DNA from: Actinobacteria bacterium OV450
Lineage (GTDB): Bacteria > Actinomycetota > Actinomycetes > Streptomycetales > Streptomycetaceae
Length of the DNA: 59,735 nucleotides
Reading direction: 5' to 3'
Assembly (NCBI GenBank): GCA_001298555.1
Contig: LJCW01000285.1
Coordinates: 1-59,735, forward strand
Shown here: positions 1-8,529 of the stretch, piece by piece
Position numbering within the stretch: the first letter of the stretch is position 1
How the letters are laid out: every line of letters starts with the position of its first letter
Translations under genes and position numbers: made by a program
The notes under the pieces: generated by a model
Databases searched by the model: none
What the model was told of the DNA's origin: nothing
The model's input: the letters and a program-made list of their open reading frames with translations, nothing else

Positions 1-65
1 GCGGGCACCGGAGGGGGGACACGCGCTGTCGCAGAGGGGCGGCGGTCGGCGGGCGTGCGGGGGGG

Positions 66-119
66 CGGCCGGTGTCGGGCCGGCCTTCGCCGCGTCGGCC
101 GGTGTCGGCCGGCCTTCGC
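66..119. terminator. Twin direct-repeat hairpins downstream of tdh
   Basis: Two nearly identical 24-25-base copies (66-90 and 96-119) each contain GGCCGG, a loop of 6-7 bases and CCGGCC, so each can fold into a 6-bp stem. They lie just past the stop codon of the leftward tdh gene. There is no T tract, which is usual for Streptomyces terminators. A terminator role is inference. The rest of 1-139 shows no gene. Confidence 0.35.
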
Positions 120-139
120 GGGAGGACGGGGATCGGCGG

Positions 140-1168
140 TTACGCCGTCCAGGCCAGGATGATCTTTCCGCTGCGGGCGGGGGCGGCCTCGTCGAACGCG
201 GCCTCGAAGTCGCGGTGCGAGTAGCGGCCGGTGATGACCGGGCTGAGGTCGAGCCCGCCCTCCAGCAGCACGGTCATCGCGTACCAGGTCTCGAACATCT
301 CGCGGCCGTAGATGCCCTTGATCGTGATCATCGAGGTGACGACCTTGGCCCAGTCCACCGGGAACTCCTGCGCGGGCAGGCCCAGCATGGCGATCCGGCC
401 GCCGTGCGTCATGTTGTCGATCATGTCGCGCATGGCCTCGGCGCGGCCGGACATCTCCAGGCCGACGTCGAAGCCCTCGCGCAGACCCAGCTGGGCCTGG
501 GCGTCGGCGATGGTCGCCTTCGAGACGTCCAGGGCGAGCGTGGCGCCGGCCTTGCGGGCGATCTCCAGGCGCTCGGGGCTGACGTCGGTGATGACGACGT
601 TGCGCGCACCGGCGTGCCGGGCCACGGCCGCCGCCATGATCCCGATCGGGCCGGCGCCGGTGATCAGCACGTCCTCGCCGACGAGCGGGAACGACAGTGC
701 GGTGTGGACGGCGTTGCCGAACGGGTCGAAGATCGCCGCCACGTCCAGGTCCACGGCGGTCCGGTGCACCCACACGTTCTGCGCGGGCAGCACGACGTAC
801 TCGGCGAAGGCGCCGTCGCGCCCGACGCCGAGGCCGACCGTGCTGCGGCACAGGTGGCGGCGGCCGGCCAGGCAGTTGCGGCACTTCCCGCACACGAGGT
901 GGCCCTCGCCGCTGACGAGTGCGCCGATCTCGATGTCGCGGACGTCAGCGCCGAGCGCGGCGACTTCGCCCACGAACTCGTGGCCGAGCACGAGCGGGGT
1001 CTTGACCGCGCCCTGCGCCCAGCCGTCCCAGGAGCGGATGTGCAGGTCCGTGCCGCAGATGCCGGTGCGCAGCACCTTGATCAGCACGTCGCCGGGACCG
1101 TACTCGGGCTCGGGAACGTCCATGAGCCACAGCCCGGGCTCGGCCTTGTGCTTGACGAGTGCCTTCAT
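140..1168 (-). CDS. tdh: L-threonine 3-dehydrogenase
   Basis: Zinc-dependent medium-chain dehydrogenase that oxidises L-threonine to 2-amino-3-ketobutyrate with NAD+, the first step of threonine breakdown to glycine and acetyl-CoA. The ATG at 1168 gives 342 residues, close to the 341 of E. coli Tdh; a longer frame begins at 1240, but GGAG sits eight bases before this ATG and the family-like MKALVK start follows it. Catalytic zinc ligands Cys38, His63 and Glu64 are present, followed by a four-cysteine structural-zinc loop near residues 90-110 and a Rossmann motif GAGPIG. The usual partner kbl is not visible next door, so it may lie left of the window. Other medium-chain polyol dehydrogenases are the alternative. 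Confidence 0.88.
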   Translation of the reverse strand: MKALVKHKAEPGLWLMDVPEPEYGPGDVLIKVLRTGICGTDLHIRSWDGWAQGAVKTPLVLGHEFVGEVAALGADVRDIEIGALVSGEGHLVCGKCRNCLAGRRHLCRSTVGLGVGRDGAFAEYVVLPAQNVWVHRTAVDLDVAAIFDPFGNAVHTALSFPLVGEDVLITGAGPIGIMAAAVARHAGARNVVITDVSPERLEIARKAGATLALDVSKATIADAQAQLGLREGFDVGLEMSGRAEAMRDMIDNMTHGGRIAMLGLPAQEFPVDWAKVVTSMITIKGIYGREMFETWYAMTVLLEGGLDLSPVITGRYSHRDFEAAFDEAAPARSGKIILAWTA

Positions 1169-1291
1169 GGGCGTGGCTCCAGGCATGCGGAGGGGACGTT
1201 GCAACCACAGGGACGGGTGCGACGTATCGACAGGGACCAATCTGCCGAGCGCGGAGGTGATCAGTCCATCGAGGATTTCTTAAGCGGGTCG

Positions 1292-1333
1292 ACAGCCCAG
1301 CTTCACGCCTATGCTCCTCACGTGAAGGGCTGT
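1292..1333. promoter_or_regulatory. Large imperfect palindrome around a -10 element
   Basis: ACAGCC (1292-1297) and CTTCACG (1301-1307) pair with CGTGAAG (1321-1327) and GGCTGT (1328-1333), giving 13 complementary pairs with a three-base bulge (1298-1300) and a 13-base centre. The centre carries TATGCT (1310-1315), a fair -10 hexamer for the rightward hydrolase gene. The position between two divergent genes suggests an operator. I see no good -35, and the binding protein is unknown. Confidence 0.45.
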
Positions 1334-1383
1334 GGCCTGGGCAGGGGCCCGCGGCCGGGGCAGGGAATGGGGAGGTGAGGGGC

Positions 1384-2295
1384 GTGCCGAGTCTGCGCAG
1401 CAGAGCGCTGTCGGTCGCGCTGATCGCGGCGGGACGGCGAAGACGGTTCGCGAGTGCCGAGGCGGTACGCGCACGGGTGGCGGAGTCGGCCCGCCGGCCG
1501 GCGTCGCATCTGCCGCCGCGCTCGCTGGGCCGGGTCGCCGAGGTCTCCCGTACCTTCGTCGGTGCCTGGCCGGTGTACGACGCTTCGCCGCGCGGGGTCG
1601 AGCCTGCGGCCCAGGTGCTGTACGTACACGGCGGGGGGTACGTCAACGAGTTGGAGCGACCGCACTGGTCGATGATCCGGACCCTGGTGACGGAGGCGGG
1701 GGCCCGCGTCGTCGTACCGGCGTACATCCTCGCCCCGCGCGGGACGGCCGACCGGACGGTTCCGGTGGCGGCGGACCTGCTCAGCGGATTGATCGCGAGC
1801 GGCGGAGCGGGCGGCACCGTACTCATCGGGGACGCGGCGGGCGGTGGGATGGCGCTGGCCGCCGCCCAGCGGCTGCGCGACCGTACGGGGGCGCAGCCGT
1901 CGCGGATCGTGCTGATATCGCCCTGGCTGGACCTGACCATGAGCCACCCGGACCAGGCGGCGATCGAGGCGGGCGACCCGGTGCAGGCCCGGCCCGGGCT
2001 GCTGGAGGCCGGCCGGCTGTACGCGGGCACGCTGGCCACGGACGACCCCCGGGTGAGCCCGCTGCGCGGCGCGTTCGCGGGGCTGGCGCCGATGACGGTG
2101 TTCACGGGCACCCGGGACGTGCTGACCACGGACAGCCGGGAGCTGTTGCGCCGGGCGCGCGCGGACGGGGTCGACGTGGAGTTCCACGAGGAGCCGGGGC
2201 TGCCGCACGGGTACCCGCTGCTGCCGGTGCCGGAGGGGCGGGCGGCCCGGGACCGGATCGTGGAGCTGATCAGGTCCGCCGCCGACGAGGAGTGA
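1384..2295 (+). CDS. HSL-type alpha/beta hydrolase with a substituted nucleophile
   Basis: A hormone-sensitive-lipase-like alpha/beta hydrolase of 303 residues. The oxyanion-hole motif HGGG is at about residue 82. The usual GDSAG nucleophile elbow reads GDAAG: codon 1834-1836 is GCG, so the catalytic serine is alanine. The Asp (in GTRDVL) and His (in LPHGYP) of the triad are retained. I start at GTG 1384 because GGAGG (1370-1374) lies nine bases upstream; GTG 1375 is possible but leaves no room for that site. Unless another residue substitutes, the protein should not work as an ordinary esterase; a binding or scaffold role is inference. It is divergent from tdh with a palindrome between them. 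Confidence 0.8.
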   Translation: MPSLRSRALSVALIAAGRRRRFASAEAVRARVAESARRPASHLPPRSLGRVAEVSRTFVGAWPVYDASPRGVEPAAQVLYVHGGGYVNELERPHWSMIRTLVTEAGARVVVPAYILAPRGTADRTVPVAADLLSGLIASGGAGGTVLIGDAAGGGMALAAAQRLRDRTGAQPSRIVLISPWLDLTMSHPDQAAIEAGDPVQARPGLLEAGRLYAGTLATDDPRVSPLRGAFAGLAPMTVFTGTRDVLTTDSRELLRRARADGVDVEFHEEPGLPHGYPLLPVPEGRAARDRIVELIRSAADEE

Positions 2296-2370
2296 GGCCG
2301 GTCCGGCTCGGCGACCGGTCGGGGGACCCGTCCTCCCGGGGTGCGGCCGGCTCGGCCGATGGGCGGGACG

Positions 2371-3261
2371 TCATGCCGTGCAGGTCATCAGCGAGCTGAT
2401 CGGCCAGGCGCGGTAGGCGGTCCAGTAGGCCTCGTCGCGTGTGCCGTCGGGGGGCGGGGTCCGGTTGGGCTGCCATCCGACCGTGGAGAAGCCCGCTTCG
2501 ACGGCGGCCTCGGCGAGGTCGGCGTGCGCCCATTCGCGGAACTCGAAGTCGACCGAAGGCCGGGTCAGGAACTGGGCCTTCAGCAAGGGCGCGTCGCCCT
2601 CGTGGATGCGGTCGACGATCCGGACCCCGTACGGCGACCAGTCGACGTGCGGGTACGCGCCGGCGTTGGGCACGATGGCCAGCAGACGGCCGCCGTCGCG
2701 CAGGTTGGCGCGGATGGAGCGGAACATGGCGTGCAGGACGGACCGGTCGGTGGCCTGGCTGAACAGGTACACGGCGGTGGCGAGGTCGAAGGGCCCCATC
2801 TGCGGCAGCTTGGCCGCATCGGCGACCACGTACTCGATCGAGGTGTCCCGCAGCCCGGCCCCGCCCCCCCCGCCCCCGGCGGCCCCGGCGGACCCGGTGC
2901 TGACGGTGGTGACGGTCCCGACGGCGGCGACGGCCGCCGCCGCGGAGCCGTCCGCGGAAGGCTCCGCGCCCACCGCGCCTTCGAGGGTGGCCACGTCGTC
3001 CGCGCCGATCACGCCGTGCGCACGGGCGAGGCGGATCATCTCCTCCGAGGCGTCCACGCCGACGGCCCGCCGGGCCCCGCCGCGAGCCAGCAGCCGCGTG
3101 TTGTAGCCGTATCCGCAGGCCAGGTCGAGGGTGTCGAGCCCGCGCACCCCGCCGAGCGCGTCGAGCGCGCCGAGCAGGGTGTGGGTGTCGGCCGCCGAGA
3201 AGGCCGCGACGGCCTTCGACTCCACGAAGCGCTCGCCGATGGTGTCGTACTGGAACCGCAT
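2371..3261 (-). CDS. Class I SAM-dependent methyltransferase
   Basis: A 296-residue small-molecule methyltransferase. The SAM-binding motif I is LDLACGYGYNT (about residues 45-55), followed by the acidic motif VGVDASEEM (about 68-75) and a later VADAAKLP. Between strands there is an unusual low-complexity stretch rich in Ala, Gly, Ser and Thr (about residues 92-138, bases 2848-2988), absent from typical relatives and likely a surface loop. GGAAGG lies seven bases before the ATG. The gene converges on the hydrolase (75-base gap). Nothing in the sequence shows the substrate. Confidence 0.82.
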   Translation of the reverse strand: MRFQYDTIGERFVESKAVAAFSAADTHTLLGALDALGGVRGLDTLDLACGYGYNTRLLARGGARRAVGVDASEEMIRLARAHGVIGADDVATLEGAVGAEPSADGSAAAAVAAVGTVTTVSTGSAGAAGGGGGGAGLRDTSIEYVVADAAKLPQMGPFDLATAVYLFSQATDRSVLHAMFRSIRANLRDGGRLLAIVPNAGAYPHVDWSPYGVRIVDRIHEGDAPLLKAQFLTRPSVDFEFREWAHADLAEAAVEAGFSTVGWQPNRTPPPDGTRDEAYWTAYRAWPISSLMTCTA

Positions 3262-3367
3262 GCTCTGCCTTCCGTGGCCGGGTGGGACGCGTGCGTATGG
3301 TGCCCCGGAGCACGTTCGCCGCGGCGGCGCAAGGCGGCCCGTCCCCCGGACGGGGGAGGCGTTCGGG

Positions 3368-4300
3368 TCAGTGCGTACGGCGTACGGGGCGTGCGACGGC
3401 CGCCGGGAGCAGCTCGCGGGCGCAGTCGCGCAGCCAGGCGTGGGCCGGGTCGGCGTCGTGGCGGGGGTGCCACGCGAGGCCGAAGGGCAGCGCCGGCAGG
3501 TCGAGCGGTACCTCGAAGGCCTCCAGCCCCAGTTCGGCGGCGAGCGGCACGGCCTGGGAGGCGACCAGGCCGACGAGGTCGCTCTCGCGCAGGATGAACA
3601 GGGAGGCGGGGTAGGAGCCGACGCTGCCCACCACTCGCCGGGTCAGGCCCAGTTCGGCGAGGGCCCGGTCCACGGGTCCCTCCAGTCGGCCGCGCCGGGA
3701 GACGATGAGGTGTTCGGCCGCGGCGAACCGGCGCGGGGTGATCCGCCCGCGCAGCAGCGGGTGGCCGGCGCGGGCGACGCCCACCATGCGTTCGTCGCAC
3801 ACGTACTCGACGCGCACCTCGGGGGAACCGCTGTCCACGACGCCGAGTTCGAGGTCGGCGATTCCTTCGCGCAGCGCCGGGACGTCGACGTGGCTCTCCG
3901 ACAGGAAGCGCAGCCGGACGCCGGGCGCCTCACCGGCCACGCGGGAGAAGAGGGTGGCCCCGAAGGTGGCGGCGAAGGCGTCGTGGGCCAGGACGGTGAA
4001 GGTGCGGGTGAGGGTGGTCAGGTCGACCTGTCCGCCCGTCAGGAACAGGGCCCGGGCGCGTTCCACGACGGCCCGGACCTCGCCGTGGACGGCGAGGGCG
4101 TGTGGGGTCGGGACCATGGTCCGGCCGGCGCGGACGAGCACGGGGTCGCCGAGGGCCTTGCGGATCCGGCCGAGGGTGCGGCTCATGGCGGGCTCGGACA
4201 GGTGCAGCCGGGCGGCCGCCCGCGACACGCTCGACTCCTCCAGGAGGACGTCCAGGGCAACGAGGAGATTGAGGTCCAGGCCGGATTGCGTCACACGCAT
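3368..4300 (-). CDS. LysR-family transcriptional regulator
   Basis: 310 residues with an N-terminal winged helix-turn-helix (about residues 8-66, including SSVSRAAARLHLSEPAMSRTL) and a C-terminal periplasmic-binding-like effector domain. The start has AAGGGA five bases upstream. It is divergent from the MFS exporter at 4440, the classic arrangement in which a LysR regulator controls the neighbouring transporter. TTGCA is repeated nine bases apart (4308-4312 and 4317-4321) and also reads as TGCA-N5-TGCA, a plausible regulator site just upstream of its own start. The effector is unknown. Confidence 0.85.
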   Translation of the reverse strand: MRVTQSGLDLNLLVALDVLLEESSVSRAAARLHLSEPAMSRTLGRIRKALGDPVLVRAGRTMVPTPHALAVHGEVRAVVERARALFLTGGQVDLTTLTRTFTVLAHDAFAATFGATLFSRVAGEAPGVRLRFLSESHVDVPALREGIADLELGVVDSGSPEVRVEYVCDERMVGVARAGHPLLRGRITPRRFAAAEHLIVSRRGRLEGPVDRALAELGLTRRVVGSVGSYPASLFILRESDLVGLVASQAVPLAAELGLEAFEVPLDLPALPFGLAWHPRHDADPAHAWLRDCARELLPAAVARPVRRTH

Positions 4301-4439
4301 TCATCCCTTGCAGAACTTGCACTGGAAAGCAGGTCACGCCAACTCTACGGTGGAGCCCGGGGGACGGCGCCGGCCGCGGTGACGTCGGCCGGCCCTCCCC
4401 CTCCCACACACACCACTTCACCGACTCCGAGGAGGAGCC

Positions 4440-6032
4440 GTGCTCCGCCATGCCCACGACCGGAATGCCACAGCTGCTGCCGCAGCACCCACCGCAGGTC
4501 CCACCGCAGCACCGCCCGCCGGTCCGTCCGCGGGCCCGGCCGCCGGACCGTCCGCCGATCCGTCCGCAGGCCCGCCCGCCCCTGCGCCCGCCCCGGCGGC
4601 CGGCGCGCTCACCCGGGCCGCGCTGCTCGCCCTCTGCGCCTGCGTGCTGGTCGCGCAGGCCATGGTCGCCGCCGTCAACCTGCTGATCCCGCAGCTCGCC
4701 GCGTCCGCCCTGCACCCGACCCCGGGCCAGCTGGTGTGGGCGGTCGACGCGTACGTCATCGTCTTCGCCGCGCTGCTGATCCCGGCGGGCACGCTCGGCG
4801 ACCGGTACGGCCGTAAGGGAGCCCTGCTGGCCGGGCTCGGCCTGTTCGCCGCGGGCGGGGCGCTCAGCGCGCTCGCCACGGCTCCGGCGGTGCTCATCGC
4901 CGGGCGCGGGCTGTGCGGGGCCGGTGCGGCCCTGATCATGCCCGCCACCATGTCCGTCCTGGTCCACCTGAGCCCGCCCGAGCGGCGCGGCCAGGTGCTG
5001 GCGACCTGGACGCTGTCCGCCGGCCTCGGGGGCCTGGCGGGCAACGTCGGTGGCGGCCTGGCCGGGGAGTACCTGACCTGGCGGGCCCTGTTCTGGGCGG
5101 TCGTCCCGCTCGGCGTGCTGCTCGCCCTCGCCGTCGCCCGTACGGTCCCGCGGACGCCGGCCCGGTCCGACGCCTCCGTCGACCCCCTCGGGGCGCTGCT
5201 GCTGGCCGGGGCGCTGCTCTCGGTCGTCTACGGGATCATCGAGGGCCCCTCGTACGGCTGGACCTCTGCCGGGGTGCTGACCGCCTTCGGCGCCGGCGGC
5301 GTCCTGCTCGCCGCGTTCACGGGCTACGCGCTGCGCGCCGCGCGCCCGCTGCTGGACCCGCGGATCTTCGCCTCGCGCAAGCTGCGGGCCGGGGCGCTCG
5401 GGATCGGCGCCGCCTTCTTCGGACTGTTCTCCCTGTTCTTCGTCAACGCCCAGTACCTCCAGTACGCGAAGGGCTTCTCGCCGGCCCGGACGGGCCTGGC
5501 GATCGTCCCGCTGACCGTCGGCATGGCGCTCGTGCCGAAGCTGGGAGCCCGGCTGGCGGAGCGGACGGGGCCGCGGCTGCCGGTCGGCGCAGGGCTGGGC
5601 TTGATCGGGGCCGGGCTGCTGCTGGTCTCCACCGTCGACGCGGGCACCCCGTACCCGCTGTACGCCTGCTACCTGCTGGTGCTGTCGGTCGGGACCGGCC
5701 TGTGCGCGCCCTCGCTGACGCTGACCGTGGTGGCCGAGCTGCCCGCGCACCAGGCGGGGCTGGGCTCCGGGCTGAACACAGCGGCCCGGGAGATCGGCGC
5801 GGCGCTCGGCGTGGCGGTGGTCGGCACGGTGCTGGCCTCCCGGTTCCACGGCGATCCGCGGGATCCGGCGCAGGTCGGCGCGTTCACGGACGCGGTGGGG
5901 GTCGCGCTCACCACGGTGGCGGCGGTGCTGCTGCTGGTGGCGGTCGTGGTGGTGGCGGGCTACCGCACCGGTGGCGGCACGCGGCGCGGTGGCCGCCGGG
6001 ATGCAGCGTCCGGCGCCGGGGGCGCATGCTGA
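4440..6032 (+). CDS. MFS drug-resistance transporter, 14-TM DHA2 type
   Basis: A 530-residue major facilitator protein, probably a proton-driven exporter of drugs or small toxic molecules. After a Pro/Ala/Gly-rich cytoplasmic head (about residues 15-55, built from repeated PAGP-like units) come about 14 hydrophobic segments, motif A-like GTLGDRYGRKG between segments 2 and 3, and the DHA2 antiporter region near GRGLCGAGAALIMPA. GTG 4440 follows GGAGG (4431-4435). It is divergent from a LysR gene that likely controls it, and the next gene begins four bases after its stop, so the two may be cotranscribed. Substrate not predictable. Confidence 0.85.
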   Translation: MLRHAHDRNATAAAAAPTAGPTAAPPAGPSAGPAAGPSADPSAGPPAPAPAPAAGALTRAALLALCACVLVAQAMVAAVNLLIPQLAASALHPTPGQLVWAVDAYVIVFAALLIPAGTLGDRYGRKGALLAGLGLFAAGGALSALATAPAVLIAGRGLCGAGAALIMPATMSVLVHLSPPERRGQVLATWTLSAGLGGLAGNVGGGLAGEYLTWRALFWAVVPLGVLLALAVARTVPRTPARSDASVDPLGALLLAGALLSVVYGIIEGPSYGWTSAGVLTAFGAGGVLLAAFTGYALRAARPLLDPRIFASRKLRAGALGIGAAFFGLFSLFFVNAQYLQYAKGFSPARTGLAIVPLTVGMALVPKLGARLAERTGPRLPVGAGLGLIGAGLLLVSTVDAGTPYPLYACYLLVLSVGTGLCAPSLTLTVVAELPAHQAGLGSGLNTAAREIGAALGVAVVGTVLASRFHGDPRDPAQVGAFTDAVGVALTTVAAVLLLVAVVVVAGYRTGGGTRRGGRRDAASGAGGAC

Positions 6033-6036
6033 CTGT

Positions 6037-8196
6037 GTGACGGCGAGACCGGACAGCAGCGGCCCCGCCAGCGATGCCGCGGCCCGGGAACTCGCACGGG
6101 CCGCCGTCGATGCGGTGCAGGCCGTCGGCGGGTTTGCGGGCGGGGTCTACGTGCGCTCCGGAGCCGAGGGGCCGCTGTTGCTGGCCGTCCTCACGGGGCT
6201 GCCGGGACGGCTGTTCCGCCCCTGGTGGCGGATGCACGTCAACCGTCCCTACCCGGTCGCCGAGGCCTTCCGCTCCGGACAGTCCGTACACCTGCCCGAC
6301 GCGGACGCGGCGATGCGGCGCTTCCCGCAGATGATGGCCGGACTGCCGTTCCCCTTCGGGTCGGTGTACGAGCCCGTGATGGCCGGGGCGCAGCGGTTCG
6401 GGGTGCTGTTCGTGCTGCGGCCCGCGACCCCCGGGGGCACGGTCGACGCCGCCGACCGGGAGCGGCTGCGCGCCGCCGCGGACGGGCTGGGTGCGAACCT
6501 CGCCGCGCTCACCTCGGCCGGGGACCCGGTGCTGTGGACGGGTGATCCGTTGTGCGTGCCGCCGCCGGACACGGCGCAGGGGGCGCGCGAGGCCGTGGAC
6601 CGGCTGACGCTGGCGGTGCTCTCGGTGGACCGGGAGGGCCGGATCCGCTTCGTCAACCACGCCGCCGCCGGGCTGCTGGGCCTGGATGCGGCGGAGCTGC
6701 GCGGGCGGCTGGTGTGGGAGGCGGTGCCCTGGCTGGGGCAGCCCGCGTACGAGGACCACTTCCGCGGGGTGTTCATGTCCGTGCAGCCGGTGCACTTCGC
6801 GGCACGGCGCGGACGGCAGCAGGGCGGGGAGTGGTTGACGGTGGCCCTGTACCCGAGCCGGGACGGGGTGACGGTGACGATCGGCCCGGCGGACGCGCCG
6901 GCCTACCCGCCGGGGTCGGTGGTCCGGCCGGGCGCGGGGCTGGGTGCGACGGACGACCGGGCTTCGGCTCTGTACCGGCCGGTGGCGCTGGCGATCGCGC
7001 TGACGGAGGCGGTCACGGCCCGGCAGGTGTCGGCGGTGGTCACCCAGGAGCTGCTGCCCGCGTTCGGCGGCCGGCAGCTGGCGATCTACCTGCTCAACGA
7101 GCGGCATCTGCACCTGGCGTGGGAGACGGGTTTCCCGCAGGGCTTCCTGGACCGGTTCGACGGGGTGGGGCTCGACGTCCGGCTGCCCGGCGTGGAGACG
7201 CTGACCACGGGCCGGCCGATGTTCTTCGAATCGATGGAGCGCCTGGCCGCCGCCTACCCGGGGATCCCGCTGGACGCCCACGTGGGGGCGCGCGCGTTCC
7301 TGCCGCTGATCGCGTCGGGGCGGCCGGTGGGCTCGTGCATCCTCGGCTTCGACGCGCCGCGCGGGTTCAGCCCGGAGGAGCGTACGGTGCTGACCGCGCT
7401 GGCGGGGCTGATCGCGCAGGCCCTGGAGCGGGCGCAGCGCTACGACTCCGAGGCGGCGCTGGCCCGCGGGCTGCAGGCGGCGCTGCTGCCGCACCGGCTG
7501 CCGGTCCGCGAACACGTGCAGACGGTGGGCCGGTACCTGCCGGGCACCCAGGGGATGGACGTGGGCGGGGACTGGTACGACGTGGTCGAGACGGGCGAGG
7601 GCCTGCTGGCGCTGGTGATCGGGGACGTGCAGGGTCACGGGGTGGCGGCCGCCGCGACGATGGGCCAGCTGCGCAGCGCGGTGCGGGCGTTCACGCTCGG
7701 CGGGAGCCCGCCGGAACGGGTGGTGTCGGGTACGAACCGGCTGCTGATCGATCTGGATCCGGGGCAGTTCGCGAGTTGCTGCTACGTGCTGCTCGACCCG
7801 GTGTCGGGCCGGGCGCGCGCGGTCCGGGCCGGTCACCCGCAGCCGCTGCTGCGGCATGCGGACGGGCGCGGCGAGGTGCTGGACCTGCCGGGCGGGGTGG
7901 TGCTCGGCATCGACGCGGACGCCGCGTACCCGGTGACGGAGCTGCGGCTGGCGCCCGGTGCGGTGCTCGCCCTGTACACGGACGGGCTGGTCGAGGAGGC
8001 GGGCGAGGACATCGACCTCGGGGTGGAGCGGCTGCGGGCGGCGCTGGCCGCGGCCCGGCCGTCGCCGCTGACGGAGCTGGCCGACCGGCTGGTGGGCGAG
8101 GCGGGGGATTTCGCGGACCGGCCGGACGACATCGCGCTGCTGCTGGCTTCGCGGACGAAGGCCCCGCCCGCCGGGGGTGCGACGGGGACGGTGTGA
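6037..8196 (+). CDS. GAF-PAS-GAF-PP2C (SpoIIE-type) phosphatase
   Basis: A large soluble sensor phosphatase of about 719 residues. An N-terminal GAF-like region (about 20-150) is followed by a PAS domain (about 175-290, beginning LAVLSVDREGRIRFVN), a second GAF domain (about 320-460) and a PP2C/SpoIIE domain (about 480-700) with GGDWYD, GDVQGHG and DDIALLL metal-binding motifs. Such proteins dephosphorylate anti-anti-sigma factors in partner-switching circuits. I start at GTG 6037, four bases past the exporter stop; the frame stays open upstream (ATG 6001, 5971), but that would overlap the exporter. No HATPase domain is attached, unlike the paralogue at 33970. Confidence 0.85.
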   Translation: MTARPDSSGPASDAAARELARAAVDAVQAVGGFAGGVYVRSGAEGPLLLAVLTGLPGRLFRPWWRMHVNRPYPVAEAFRSGQSVHLPDADAAMRRFPQMMAGLPFPFGSVYEPVMAGAQRFGVLFVLRPATPGGTVDAADRERLRAAADGLGANLAALTSAGDPVLWTGDPLCVPPPDTAQGAREAVDRLTLAVLSVDREGRIRFVNHAAAGLLGLDAAELRGRLVWEAVPWLGQPAYEDHFRGVFMSVQPVHFAARRGRQQGGEWLTVALYPSRDGVTVTIGPADAPAYPPGSVVRPGAGLGATDDRASALYRPVALAIALTEAVTARQVSAVVTQELLPAFGGRQLAIYLLNERHLHLAWETGFPQGFLDRFDGVGLDVRLPGVETLTTGRPMFFESMERLAAAYPGIPLDAHVGARAFLPLIASGRPVGSCILGFDAPRGFSPEERTVLTALAGLIAQALERAQRYDSEAALARGLQAALLPHRLPVREHVQTVGRYLPGTQGMDVGGDWYDVVETGEGLLALVIGDVQGHGVAAAATMGQLRSAVRAFTLGGSPPERVVSGTNRLLIDLDPGQFASCCYVLLDPVSGRARAVRAGHPQPLLRHADGRGEVLDLPGGVVLGIDADAAYPVTELRLAPGAVLALYTDGLVEEAGEDIDLGVERLRAALAAARPSPLTELADRLVGEAGDFADRPDDIALLLASRTKAPPAGGATGTV

Positions 8197-8529
8197 GCGC
8201 CGGTGGATCTTGCGGGGGTGCCCACCCCTTGGTCAGGTGGTGTCGCCGGGGGCACATGTCGGCAAAGCGGAAGAAAATTTGCCCCCGTACGGCTGCGGTT
8301 CCCGCACCCGGACTCTGTGCAGCGTTTACACGGTCTTAACGCGGCCTTGGGCCGCCCGCAGCCCGACGCCACGATGGAATCCGCAGGGGAACGGCTCTTG
8401 ACCTGCGGATCCCGCAGGGATTCGATACGGGCCCGGGAGCCACTGAACCACTCTGCTCACCACCGCCCCGGAGGCGATACCGCTCCCGCACCTCAGTTCA
8501 CCGCACCAGCCGATCGGAACCCCGCACCG
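8197..8529. promoter_or_regulatory. Leader region of the APC permease
   Basis: No gene seen in these 333 bases. TTGACC at 8398-8403 with TCGATA at 8422-8427 (18-base spacer) is a possible rightward promoter. The spacer contains CTGCGG-ATC-CCGCAG (8403-8417), a perfect 6-bp inverted repeat that could be an operator. If so the leader RNA is about 95 bases. I compared it by eye with common riboswitch signatures and recognised none. Confidence 0.3.

Noticed and set aside
3131..4816. Long open frame on the plus strand across the LysR gene
   Set aside because: It is the shadow of real minus-strand coding: Gly/Arg/Gln-rich, no domain, and it crosses the divergent promoter region.
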